Source: Cyanobacteria bacterium SIG26 (GTDB lineage: Bacteria > Cyanobacteriota > Vampirovibrionia > Gastranaerophilales > Gastranaerophilaceae). Taken from it: a stretch of DNA of 64,000 bases. The translations under genes and the position numbers were made by a program. Of this stretch, positions 8,695 to 16,185 are shown piece after piece (the first letter of the stretch is position 1; each line of letters begins with the position of its first letter). Location of the stretch: the NCBI GenBank assembly GCA_015152555.1, contig SUTS01000011.1, positions 1-64,000 of the forward strand, given 5' to 3'. The notes beneath the pieces were generated by a model. The model worked only from the letters and a program-made list of their open reading frames with translations, was not told the origin of the DNA and did not search any database.

Positions 8695-8824
8695 CATTAA
8701 ATAAACACGAGAGATATTAAAACAGAGAGAGAATTTAATAACCGTTTAAATAAAAGAGAGAGACAGTTTAATTCCTATTCCTAATTCCTAGAAAAGTTTT
8801 ATCCCCGCACCAAGCGGGGTTTTT
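8695..8824 (+). ncRNA. Candidate small RNA 1 (GAGAGA-rich)
   Basis: The unit is inferred from a terminator at 8803-8824 (CCCCGC, loop ACCAA, GCGGGG, then five T) with no open reading frame in front of it and TATA-like DNA around 8673-8690. The RNA would be about 130 nucleotides and contains three purine tracts with GAGAGA (near 8709, 8726 and 8756). The third tract, with the preceding CCGTTTAAATAAAA, is complementary to the second candidate RNA. The 5' end is a guess; the terminator is solid. Confidence 0.4.
8803..8824 (+). terminator. Intrinsic terminator of candidate RNA 1
   Basis: A six-base-pair all-GC stem with a five-base loop is followed by five T. No coding region precedes it on this strand for more than 800 bases. 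Confidence 0.75.
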
Positions 8825-8926
8825 GTTTGCAAATAGGGGTTTTTGGATTTGATTATTAACTTTTGTAAATTTATTACTACTAATTTAGCAAATTTTTAAT
8901 TTCAGAATACTTTATTATAGTATATA

Positions 8927-8982
8927 AAGCTCTCTCTTCTTATTTAAACGGATAGGCCTTGAATTAACAAGGTCTTTTTTTT
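8927..8982 (+). ncRNA. Candidate small RNA 2 (CTCTCTCTT, anti-RNA 1)
   Basis: A short unit of about 55 nucleotides ends in a terminator (AGGCCTTG at 8954-8961 with CAAGGTCT at 8968-8975, then T). It starts with CTCTCTCTT and ends its unpaired part with TTATTTAAACGG, which is the reverse complement of 8742-8762 with one extra base. An AT-rich TATTATAGTATATAA lies directly upstream. The existence of the RNA is an inference from the terminator and complementarity. Confidence 0.35.
8954..8982 (+). terminator. Intrinsic terminator of candidate RNA 2
   Basis: An eight-base-pair stem (one G-T pair) with loop AATTAA is followed by eight T. Confidence 0.75.
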
Positions 8983-9098
8983 GCTTAAAACTATATTTTA
9001 ATTATTATTTTAAGTTAATTTTGAATTAACCGAATTACAGGGGTTGAGAGAATACAAATAAAAAAAAATCGAAAAAATAATAACTTTAGAGGTTAAAT

Positions 9099-9785
9099 AT
9101 GAAAAAACAAATTATCTCAATATTGTTATTGTTTTCAATTAGCGTGGCTGCACCGGCGTGTTATTGCGCATTAGCTCAGGATGAACAGATAAATATTAAT
9201 GTATATGAACGAATTAGTCCGGCTATAGTGGCGATTGATGTTCAGGTAATTGACGGAGTATCTGCAGGAACAGGTTGCATAGTAAGTTCGGATGGACTTA
9301 TATTAACAGGTTCGCATGTTGTTGAAAATCATAAAGATATTCAGGTTACAACTTATAACGGGCAAACTTATAAGGCGCAATTTATTGCAGAGATGGGTAA
9401 AAATAAAGATTTGGCATTGATTAAAATAAATCCAAAAACAAAATTGCAAACGGTTTCATTTGGGGATTCGGAGGCTGTAAGGGTTGGTCAAAAGGTTTTG
9501 AGTATAGGTAATCCTTTTGGATTTTCAAATACTTTAACTCAAGGTATTATATCCAGAATTGATTATGTGAAGAATCGATTTCAAACAGATGCTGCAATAA
9601 ATCCGGGTTGTTCCGGCGGGCCGTTGATAAATACTACAGGTGAAGTTATTGGGATTAGTCAATCTATTTATAATCCGGATCATAATATTTCTAATATTGG
9701 GATTGGATTTGCTATCCCTTCAAATGAGGCGGTTAAATTTATATCCTCTGTTGATAAAAGTAAAATTTATGCCAAAAACAGATAG
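9099..9785 (+). CDS. HtrA/DegP-like serine protease without PDZ domain
   Basis: This exported S1C-type serine protease of 228 residues has a signal peptide ending near CALAQ (residue 27), then a chymotrypsin-like domain. The triad is H73 in TGSHVVENH, D104 in KNKDLALIKI and S172 in INPGCSGGPLIN. The residue before the catalytic serine is Cys instead of the common Asn of GNSGGP. Unlike DegP/DegS it stops after the protease domain and has no PDZ domain, so it cannot sense C-terminal peptides in the usual way. The start is ATG after TTTAGAGGTTAAAT. It is a single-gene unit. Confidence 0.88.
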   Translation: MKKQIISILLLFSISVAAPACYCALAQDEQININVYERISPAIVAIDVQVIDGVSAGTGCIVSSDGLILTGSHVVENHKDIQVTTYNGQTYKAQFIAEMGKNKDLALIKINPKTKLQTVSFGDSEAVRVGQKVLSIGNPFGFSNTLTQGIISRIDYVKNRFQTDAAINPGCSGGPLINTTGEVIGISQSIYNPDHNISNIGIGFAIPSNEAVKFISSVDKSKIYAKNR

Positions 9786-9866
9786 GCTGTTTTTTTGCAG
9801 AAATCTTTATGTTATACTATAACTTGTCAGTTTGAAGTTTACTCAAGTTAAGAATAGGTTGTAAAA

Positions 9867-10601
9867 TTGATTAGATTTTTAGGTTTGTGTGTACAAAATT
9901 TCATAGAATGCTTGAAGTATGTTTTTGGAGGTAATTTAAAATTCAAAACTGTTCTGTCGCAAGCGGCAGCGATTAGTTATGATTCATTGCCAATATCTTT
10001 GATAATTGCATTCATTTCAGCAGCAGTAATTGCAATTCAGGTTTCAAAAGAGTTTCTAATGACCGGAGCTGAAACGTATATTGGTGGCACAATTGCAATT
10101 GTTATGATAAGAGAAATTGCTCCGGGGTTTGTTGCTTTGGCGATAGGGGCAAGGGCAGGTACTGCGATTTCTGCGGAGATTGCTAATATGCAAGTAACAT
10201 CTCAAGTAGATGCTATAAAAACTTTAAAAATAAATCCGGTCGGGTATTATTTTACTCCAAGGATTTTGGCAGCAGCAATTACTGTACCAATGGTTGTTTT
10301 AATCGCTGAATATATTGGAATTTTAGGCGGAATGTTTGTATCTTGGGGAACAATAGACTTAAATCCTGCAAGATATACTGCCTCAGTTTGGGCTTGGCTA
10401 TCCGTAAAAGATATTTATATAAGTTTATTAAAGGCTTGTATTTTTGGTGGGTTAATTGCTCTTGTATGTGCTACAAAAGGTTATGAAACAAGGGGTGGCG
10501 CAAAGGAGGTTGGAACTTCTACTACACAGGCTGCAATTTTGTCTACAATTTATATGTTGGTGGCGGATTTTTTAATCAATTTACTTTTTTACATCGCATA
10601 A
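9867..10601 (+). CDS. MlaE/YrbE-type ABC transporter permease
   Basis: This 244-residue integral membrane protein of the MlaE (DUF140) family is the permease of phospholipid or lipid import/export systems that act between inner and outer membrane. The family core is visible (LIIAFISAAVIAIQVS, then the cytoplasmic coupling segment REIAPGFVALAIGARAGTAI and ISAEIANMQVTSQVDAIKTL), with about five membrane segments. The start is a TTG. A TATACT box is about 60 bases upstream. The ATPase (MlaF-like) and the substrate-binding MCE protein are not adjacent, so partners must be elsewhere. Confidence 0.9.
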   Translation: MIRFLGLCVQNFIECLKYVFGGNLKFKTVLSQAAAISYDSLPISLIIAFISAAVIAIQVSKEFLMTGAETYIGGTIAIVMIREIAPGFVALAIGARAGTAISAEIANMQVTSQVDAIKTLKINPVGYYFTPRILAAAITVPMVVLIAEYIGILGGMFVSWGTIDLNPARYTASVWAWLSVKDIYISLLKACIFGGLIALVCATKGYETRGGAKEVGTSTTQAAILSTIYMLVADFLINLLFYIA

Positions 10602-10646
10602 TCTACTTTTGTTATATAATATAACAAGGATTGGAAAGGAATGTAT

Positions 10647-11645
10647 ATGAAACAAACTATTGTATCGGGTATGAGGCCGACAGGGAAATTGCATTTAGGG
10701 CATTATCTTGGTGTTATTCAGAACTGGGTTCAATTGCAAGAAAATTATGATTGTTATTTTTTCGCTGCGGACTGGCATGCTTTGACTACAAAATATGATA
10801 AGACCGAAGATTTAAGACAAAATACGATTGATGTAATTATGGATTGGTTGGCCTGCGGGATTGATCCTGAAAAATCAACAATTTATGTTCAATCTTTAGT
10901 TCCGGAAATCGCAGAGTTGAATATTTATTTGGGTATGATTACCCCTCAAAATTGGGTTGAGCGAGATCCTTGTTTAAAAGATATGGCAAAAATTTTAAAA
11001 TCAAAAGAGGGTCAAGCTTCACAGATAAATTTTGGTCTGATGGGGTATCCGGTATTAATGAGTTCGGATATTATGATGTTTAACGCTGATTGTGTTCCTG
11101 TTGGGATAGATCAAGTTGCGCATATTGAAATCACACGCGATATCACAAGACGATTCAACAATTTGTATGGTGAATTTTTCCATGAAGCAAAACCTTTATT
11201 AAATCATTGTTCTTTAATTTGTGGATTAGATGGTAATAAAATGGGTAAATCATTTAATAATGATATTAAAATTTCTGATACTGCAGAAGTTACATCTAAA
11301 AAAATTATGGGAGCTATTACTGATCGTTCAAGATTACGTAAAGATGATCCGGGACATCCGCAAGATTGCGAAGTAGCGTTTAAATATTGGGAAATTTTCG
11401 GTTCTGAACAAGAAATAGAAACAGTTAAATGTGAATGTGAAAAAGGTTTAAGAGGTTGTGCTCAGTGTAAACGTCAATTGGGTGATAAAATTAATGAAAC
11501 TTTTGCTCCGATAAGAGAACGACGCAAGTATTATGAAGAACATCAAGATGAAGTGATTAAAATTATTGAAGAAGGTTCATCTAAAGCTCGTAAAAAAGCT
11601 CAGGAGGTTCTTGCTGATGTTAGAAAACTTGTTAAAATGTATTAA
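10647..11645 (+). CDS. trpS: Tryptophanyl-tRNA synthetase
   Basis: This class I aminoacyl-tRNA synthetase charges tRNA-Trp (one such tRNA is at 35321). The HIGH-type motif is in PTGKLHLGHYLG and the KMSKS-type motif is KMGKS. The product is 332 residues from the ATG at 10647, the usual size. An in-frame ATG lies at 10641, but the AAAGGA would then touch the start codon, whereas 10647 has six bases of spacing, so the second ATG is preferred. The gene stands in its own unit ahead of ssb. Confidence 0.95.
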   Translation: MKQTIVSGMRPTGKLHLGHYLGVIQNWVQLQENYDCYFFAADWHALTTKYDKTEDLRQNTIDVIMDWLACGIDPEKSTIYVQSLVPEIAELNIYLGMITPQNWVERDPCLKDMAKILKSKEGQASQINFGLMGYPVLMSSDIMMFNADCVPVGIDQVAHIEITRDITRRFNNLYGEFFHEAKPLLNHCSLICGLDGNKMGKSFNNDIKISDTAEVTSKKIMGAITDRSRLRKDDPGHPQDCEVAFKYWEIFGSEQEIETVKCECEKGLRGCAQCKRQLGDKINETFAPIRERRKYYEEHQDEVIKIIEEGSSKARKKAQEVLADVRKLVKMY

Positions 11646-11699
11646 TTTGAATTGAAAAAATTTATAGATTATAATAAAGAAAATTGAAAGGGTAATATA

Positions 11700-12047
11700 A
11701 TGAACACAGTTACAATAGTTGGTAGAGTTGGCAGAGATGCATCAGAAGATTTTAAAGCGTTCGATTCAGGTAAAACAAAAGCTAGATTTTCTGTTGCTGT
11801 AAACAGATGGGATACAAAAACTAAATCAGAAGTTACTGATTGGTATAATATTGAAATTTGGGATAAACAAGCAGAATTTGCTGCTGAATATGTTAAAAAA
11901 GGTCGACTAGTAGTTATTGATGGCGCTATTGCTAATAACAGATGGGTTGATAAGACTACAAATACTGAAAAAGAATCTTATTTTATCAGAGCAAATACCA
12001 TTAGATTGTTAGGTTCTAAAAAAGACGCAGAAGAAGCTGTATTATGA
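11700..12047 (+). CDS. ssb: Single-stranded DNA-binding protein without acidic tip
   Basis: This is an OB-fold SSB of 115 residues (MNTVTIVGRVGRDA..., SVAVNRW, DWYNIEIWDKQAE, KKGRLVVIDGAI). The C-terminus is KKDAEEAVL: the acidic tail that ends in a phenylalanine-containing tip and recruits repair proteins is missing. A second SSB with that tip is encoded at 46797 between rpsF and rpsR. The present copy overlaps the following kinase gene by four bases (ATGA), so translation is coupled. It is probably an accessory SSB; no competence gene is adjacent. Confidence 0.9.
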   Translation: MNTVTIVGRVGRDASEDFKAFDSGKTKARFSVAVNRWDTKTKSEVTDWYNIEIWDKQAEFAAEYVKKGRLVVIDGAIANNRWVDKTTNTEKESYFIRANTIRLLGSKKDAEEAVL

Positions 12048-13363
12048 TTATAAATTCAAACACTGTTTGTATTATAGCGGATGATTTAACAGGTGCTAAT
12101 GATACAGCACTTCAGTTTAAGTTGAATAATGCTGATACAAATATTTTGTTAAATTGTGATAATGAACCAAAAGTTTCTGAACTTGCGCAGGCATGGGCAA
12201 TTTCTACAGAATCACGTAATATTTTACCTCAGGAAGCTTTTGAAAAAGTAAAATTTGCAACAGAATTTTTTGTTGATAAAATTAATCCGGATTATTTTTA
12301 TAAAAAAATTGATTCGACAGTCCGTGGGAATATTGCCGTTGAAGTTTTATCAATGATTGAAGTTTTACAGTGGGATGCTGCTGTTATTATACCGGCGTTT
12401 CCTCAAGAAGGTAGAACGACGGTGGGTGGTTATCATTTGTTAAAAGGCGTACCTATTGAAAGAACTGAAATGGCTAGAGATCCTCACTCTCCAATTTCGG
12501 AATCTCATTTACCTACATTATTAAAGCAGCAATTAGGAGAAAATTTAGAGTCTCTTGTTGCAAATATTGAGTTAAAAACAATTCTTGATGGTGCTGGTCC
12601 TATTTTAAAAGAAATAAATGAATTTATAGAACAAGGTGTAAAAATTATTGTTGCGGATGCGGTTTCTACGACGGATATTGAACAAATAGTTCTTGCTATG
12701 GGTAAATCAAATTATAAGATATTACCTGTTGGTACCGCTGCAACAGGTAAAATATTGAGTAATGTTTGGTTCCCTCCTGAATCAGAACAAGAAGTTCTAC
12801 CTGTTAGAATTCAAAAATTACCAAAGTTTATAGTATCAGGAAGTGCTACTCAAATAACGGCGGTTCAGATTGATAAATTTGAGCAATCTGCTGAATATGA
12901 GGATTGTAGTCTTGTTATTGAGCTTGATATGAATATAATTTTGTTAGGAGTTCAAGATGATTTGGTAAATAGGATTGTATCAAATTTAGGCAGTAATAAT
13001 ATAGTTGTTGTTCATACTTCTAAATTGTTGACCAATTTTGATGGATTTTCTGAAGATACAATGAATGCAGATTTGACTAAATCCGGTTTAGCCAATGCGA
13101 TTACAGATTTTCTTTCTGAGCTTACCGGACGTGTTTTAGAACAAAAGAAAGCAATTTTAATTACTTTGGGTGGTGAAACTTCTTATAAATGTTGTAATTC
13201 AATTAATGCCAATCAGTTACAATTAATAGACGAGGTTTTACCTGCAATTGCTCTAAGTAAAAATGCAAATTCTGATCAATGGATTGTTACAAAATCAGGT
13301 AATTTGGGTGGAGTAAATACTCTCATTGAAATTTTGAAATATTTTGAAAAACATGAAGAATAA
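12044..13363 (+). CDS. Four-carbon acid sugar kinase family (DUF1537) protein
   Basis: This 439-residue protein of the YgbK/OtnK/DtnK family phosphorylates four-carbon acid sugars such as D-threonate or D-erythronate. The N-terminal substrate domain shows IIADDLTGANDTALQF and KKIDSTVRGNIAVE. The C-terminal nucleotide-binding domain shows ITLGGETSYKCCNSI and VTKSGNLGG. It is translationally coupled to ssb upstream and runs into pdxA downstream. Kinases of this family next to a PdxA homologue are known to act in threonate catabolism (DtnK/PdxA2), which is the best guess here. Substrate identity cannot be read from sequence. Confidence 0.88.
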   Translation: MIINSNTVCIIADDLTGANDTALQFKLNNADTNILLNCDNEPKVSELAQAWAISTESRNILPQEAFEKVKFATEFFVDKINPDYFYKKIDSTVRGNIAVEVLSMIEVLQWDAAVIIPAFPQEGRTTVGGYHLLKGVPIERTEMARDPHSPISESHLPTLLKQQLGENLESLVANIELKTILDGAGPILKEINEFIEQGVKIIVADAVSTTDIEQIVLAMGKSNYKILPVGTAATGKILSNVWFPPESEQEVLPVRIQKLPKFIVSGSATQITAVQIDKFEQSAEYEDCSLVIELDMNIILLGVQDDLVNRIVSNLGSNNIVVVHTSKLLTNFDGFSEDTMNADLTKSGLANAITDFLSELTGRVLEQKKAILITLGGETSYKCCNSINANQLQLIDEVLPAIALSKNANSDQWIVTKSGNLGGVNTLIEILKYFEKHEE

Positions 13364-13367
13364 TATT

Positions 13368-14294
13368 ATGGAAAAAATTGCGATAACAACAGGCGATCCT
13401 AATGGTATTGGCGCAGAAATTACTATTAAAGCATTAAATATGTTAGATATTCCATCTGACAAGGTTGTTTTGATTTCTAATAAAGCTGTACTTGATTATT
13501 ACGGGAAATTGAATAAAAATTACGAAATTATTGAAATTCCGTATTGTATAGATTTTATTGAACCGGGTAAGGTTTCAAAGTTTTCCGGAGAGTTTTCTTT
13601 TCAATCATTACAAAAAGCGTGTGAGATTAAGCCTAGTGCTATTGTCACGGCACCTGTTGCAAAAAAAGCACTTCATTTAGCAGGACATTTTTTTAATGGG
13701 CAAACGGAAGTTTTAGAATATTTTTTAGCACATGATAATCAGTTGGCAGAAATGCTTTTTGTTGCGGATAATTTTAGAGTTTTACTTTTAACACGTCATT
13801 GTGCATTGAAAGATATTACTTTGACAAAAGAAATGGTAAAAACAAAGGTTAGGAATTTGGTTCAAACTTTTAGAACTCAGTTTTGTATTCATTCTCCAAA
13901 ATTTGCATTATGTGGATTTAATCCGCATTCCGGCGAGGATGGTATTTTAGGAAATGAAGAAATTGAAATTCTTATTCCCGCAGTTAAAGAATTGCAAGAT
14001 GAAGGTATAAATATTACTATGCCATTGCCTGCTGATACATTATTTGTTAAGGCCGCAAAAGCTTATTATGAATGCACAAATGATGAGTATGATTGTTATA
14101 TTGCAAATTACCATGATCAAGGTCTAATTCCGATAAAAACAGTTGCAGGTGATAAAACAGTAAATATGACAATTGGTTTAGATATTCTCAGGACTTCGCC
14201 CGGTCATGGTACGGCTTTTGATATCGCAGGTAAAGATATAGCTGATCCGACTGCTATGATTAGTGCGATTGTTTCTGTGTTTAATCAATTATAA
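13368..14294 (+). CDS. pdxA: 4-hydroxythreonine-4-phosphate dehydrogenase family (PdxA or PdxA2)
   Basis: This is an NAD-dependent metal enzyme of the PdxA family. It either makes the aminoacetone-type precursor of pyridoxine or, as PdxA2, oxidises 4-phospho-D-threonate/erythronate. The N-terminal motif is ITTGDPNGIGAEI and the three metal-binding histidines lie in TRHCALKD, GFNPHSGEDG and NYHDQGLIP. The reading frame overlaps the kinase gene. I start at the ATG at 13368, which matches the family N-terminus and has GAAGAA upstream; ATG 13353 is an alternative. Direct coupling to a DUF1537 kinase favours the PdxA2 role, but there is no adjacent threonate dehydrogenase, so B6 synthesis remains possible. 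Confidence 0.88.
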   Translation: MEKIAITTGDPNGIGAEITIKALNMLDIPSDKVVLISNKAVLDYYGKLNKNYEIIEIPYCIDFIEPGKVSKFSGEFSFQSLQKACEIKPSAIVTAPVAKKALHLAGHFFNGQTEVLEYFLAHDNQLAEMLFVADNFRVLLLTRHCALKDITLTKEMVKTKVRNLVQTFRTQFCIHSPKFALCGFNPHSGEDGILGNEEIEILIPAVKELQDEGINITMPLPADTLFVKAAKAYYECTNDEYDCYIANYHDQGLIPIKTVAGDKTVNMTIGLDILRTSPGHGTAFDIAGKDIADPTAMISAIVSVFNQL

Positions 14295-14334
14295 TTTTAT
14301 AATAATAAAAAATGCATAATTATATATATTTTTG

Positions 14335-15147
14335 TTAGTCAATTGTTGCAATTGGATAAATTGAACGATAATACTTGACTATTTCAATATCAATATCTGC
14401 ATATACTGCACATTGGTCATTTTTTGCGTTGGCTAGAATTTCTGAAGTTGGGGCAATTATTACTGAATTGCCGATACCGGATACTCTGCCATTAATTTCT
14501 TTTGTTTGGTTACTTGAAACAAGGTAAACTCCGTTATCATAAGCTCGTGTTCTAAGCATTGCAAGGTATGTGCTTTGCGCGAACTTTAAGCCTTGTTCAT
14601 CGTGATAAATTTCATCAGGCACAATCCACGCGCTTGGATGAACGATAATTTCAGCTCCTTGTTTTGCCAATTCTTTAAATTGCATTGGATATCTCAAATC
14701 AAAACAAGTTGCAAGCCCGATTTTTGCAAAATCTAAATCAAGAGTTACAATTTCGTTGCCTGCTGTAATTCTTTCATCTTCTGTACCGCCCATCACATTA
14801 AACAGGTGGATTTTGCGATATTTACCAACAGTTTTCCCGTCACGGTTTATTACAAAACTTGTATTATATGATTTATTGTCGACTTTTTCTATTACGGTTC
14901 CTGCTACAATATTGGTGTTATATTTTTTTGCAAGTTGTGCAACTTTTTTTATTGTTTCTCCACCAAATTCATCTTCCGGCGTTTCATCAAATGCTTTGTG
15001 GTTTACGCCAGTTGAAAAAAATTCCGGTAATACTACTAAATCTAATTTTTTATCGGAGTTGTTTTTTATGTAGTGTTCTACTTTTTTTAAATTAACTTCT
15101 TTATTGCCGATAGTGGATTTGAGTTGTATTGTTAAAATTCCTGCCAT
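14335..15147 (-). CDS. Carbon-nitrogen hydrolase (nitrilase superfamily)
   Basis: This 270-residue amidase-type enzyme has the Glu-Lys-Cys triad: E42 in VVLPEFFSTG, K112 in KYRKIHLFN and C148 in LATCFDLRYP. Branches with this layout include omega-amidases and deaminated-glutathione amidases, which remove ammonia from small dead-end metabolites in the cytoplasm. It is a stand-alone gene on the minus strand between pdxA and bioB, with AAGGAGAATTT before the ATG. The exact substrate is not clear. Confidence 0.88.
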   Translation of the reverse strand: MAGILTIQLKSTIGNKEVNLKKVEHYIKNNSDKKLDLVVLPEFFSTGVNHKAFDETPEDEFGGETIKKVAQLAKKYNTNIVAGTVIEKVDNKSYNTSFVINRDGKTVGKYRKIHLFNVMGGTEDERITAGNEIVTLDLDFAKIGLATCFDLRYPMQFKELAKQGAEIIVHPSAWIVPDEIYHDEQGLKFAQSTYLAMLRTRAYDNGVYLVSSNQTKEINGRVSGIGNSVIIAPTSEILANAKNDQCAVYADIDIEIVKYYRSIYPIATID

Positions 15148-15252
15148 AAATTCTCCTTGTACATAATTTTAGCATGATTGCGTTAAAATTGACAGTAATT
15201 CATTTTCGCAATAAAATTATTTGTATACATTTAACACAAGGATATTAGGGAT

Positions 15253-16185
15253 ATGAATAGCACTATTAAAAAAGTTTATACAAAAGATGAATTATTGGAT
15301 TTGTATAATTTGCCTTTAAATGATTTATTGGCTGAATCTTCAAAATATATGTCAGGTAATGTTGAATTTTGTTCACTTATCAATGCGCGTAATGGTAAAT
15401 GTTCGCAAAATTGTAAGTATTGTGCTCAAAGTTCTCATTATAGAACCGATATTGAATCATATCCGATTGTGGAAGTGGATGAAGTTATAAAAGTTGCTAA
15501 GGAAGCTAAAGAAAATAAAGTTTCCAGATTTGCTATAGTCACAAGTGGTAAAACTCCTGATGAAGGTAGGGATTTTCAAATCGAACTTGATATGATAAAG
15601 GAAATTAATAAATTAGGTGGTTTAATGCCGTGTGCTTCTATCGGAATTTTGGATGAAGAACAGGCAAAACAACTCGCGCAAGCTGGGTTGAAAAGATTTC
15701 ATCATAATATTAATACTTGTCGTTCTTATTATCCAGAAATTTGTACAACTCATACCTATGAAGATAGAATAAATACTTGTAAATTAGTCAAAAAATATGG
15801 TATGGAGCTATGTTGTGGCGTGATTTTAGGTATGGGTGAAAGTGTTGAACAACGAGTTGAAATGGCTTTAGAGCTTGCTGAAATTGAACCGGATTCTATT
15901 CCGATTAATATTTTGATGCCTATTCCTGAAACTCCGTTTGCAAATTATCATGATAAAATTGATGAAGAAAATATTTTAAGAACAATGGCGATATTTAAGA
16001 TTGTTAATCCAAAAGCCGTTATTCGTTTTTGTGGTGGAAGAATGAAATTATCTCAAGAAAATCAAGAATTAGCATTAAAAACTTGCGTTGAAGGAATTTT
16101 AGTGGGAAATTATCTGACAACTGTTGGCAAAGAACCTTTAGAAGATATTAAAACAGTAGAAAAATTAGGTAAGAATTTATTATAA
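15253..16185 (+). CDS. bioB: Biotin synthase
   Basis: BioB is a radical-SAM enzyme that inserts sulfur into dethiobiotin. The cluster motif C50-x3-C54-x2-C57 is in KCSQNCKYCAQSS, followed by conserved YYNI/HNIN-type segments (RFHHNINTCRSYYPEICTTH) and the VVE/INILMPIPETPF region. The length of 310 residues is typical. No other biotin gene is nearby. The 3' end overlaps the 3' end of aroE by six bases (convergent). Confidence 0.94.
   Translation: MNSTIKKVYTKDELLDLYNLPLNDLLAESSKYMSGNVEFCSLINARNGKCSQNCKYCAQSSHYRTDIESYPIVEVDEVIKVAKEAKENKVSRFAIVTSGKTPDEGRDFQIELDMIKEINKLGGLMPCASIGILDEEQAKQLAQAGLKRFHHNINTCRSYYPEICTTHTYEDRINTCKLVKKYGMELCCGVILGMGESVEQRVEMALELAEIEPDSIPINILMPIPETPFANYHDKIDEENILRTMAIFKIVNPKAVIRFCGGRMKLSQENQELALKTCVEGILVGNYLTTVGKEPLEDIKTVEKLGKNLL

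Larger units (their letters stand above)
8542..9098. other. Gene-free region with two candidate small RNA units
   Basis: There is no credible protein gene in these 557 bases. The stretch holds two intrinsic terminators on the plus strand (8803-8824 and 8954-8982), several GAGAGA tracts, and a long-range inverted repeat that joins 8742-8762 to 8930-8951. AT-rich TATA-like sequences lie near 8673-8690 and 8911-8926. The layout is best explained as two consecutive small RNAs, treated below. The last 110 bases before the protease gene are featureless AT-rich DNA. Confidence 0.6.

Noticed and set aside
8742..8951. 6S RNA-like rod with paired ends
   Set aside because: The ends pair well, but an intrinsic terminator lies inside (8803-8824) and the middle does not fold into a 6S-like rod, so two separate RNAs explain it better.
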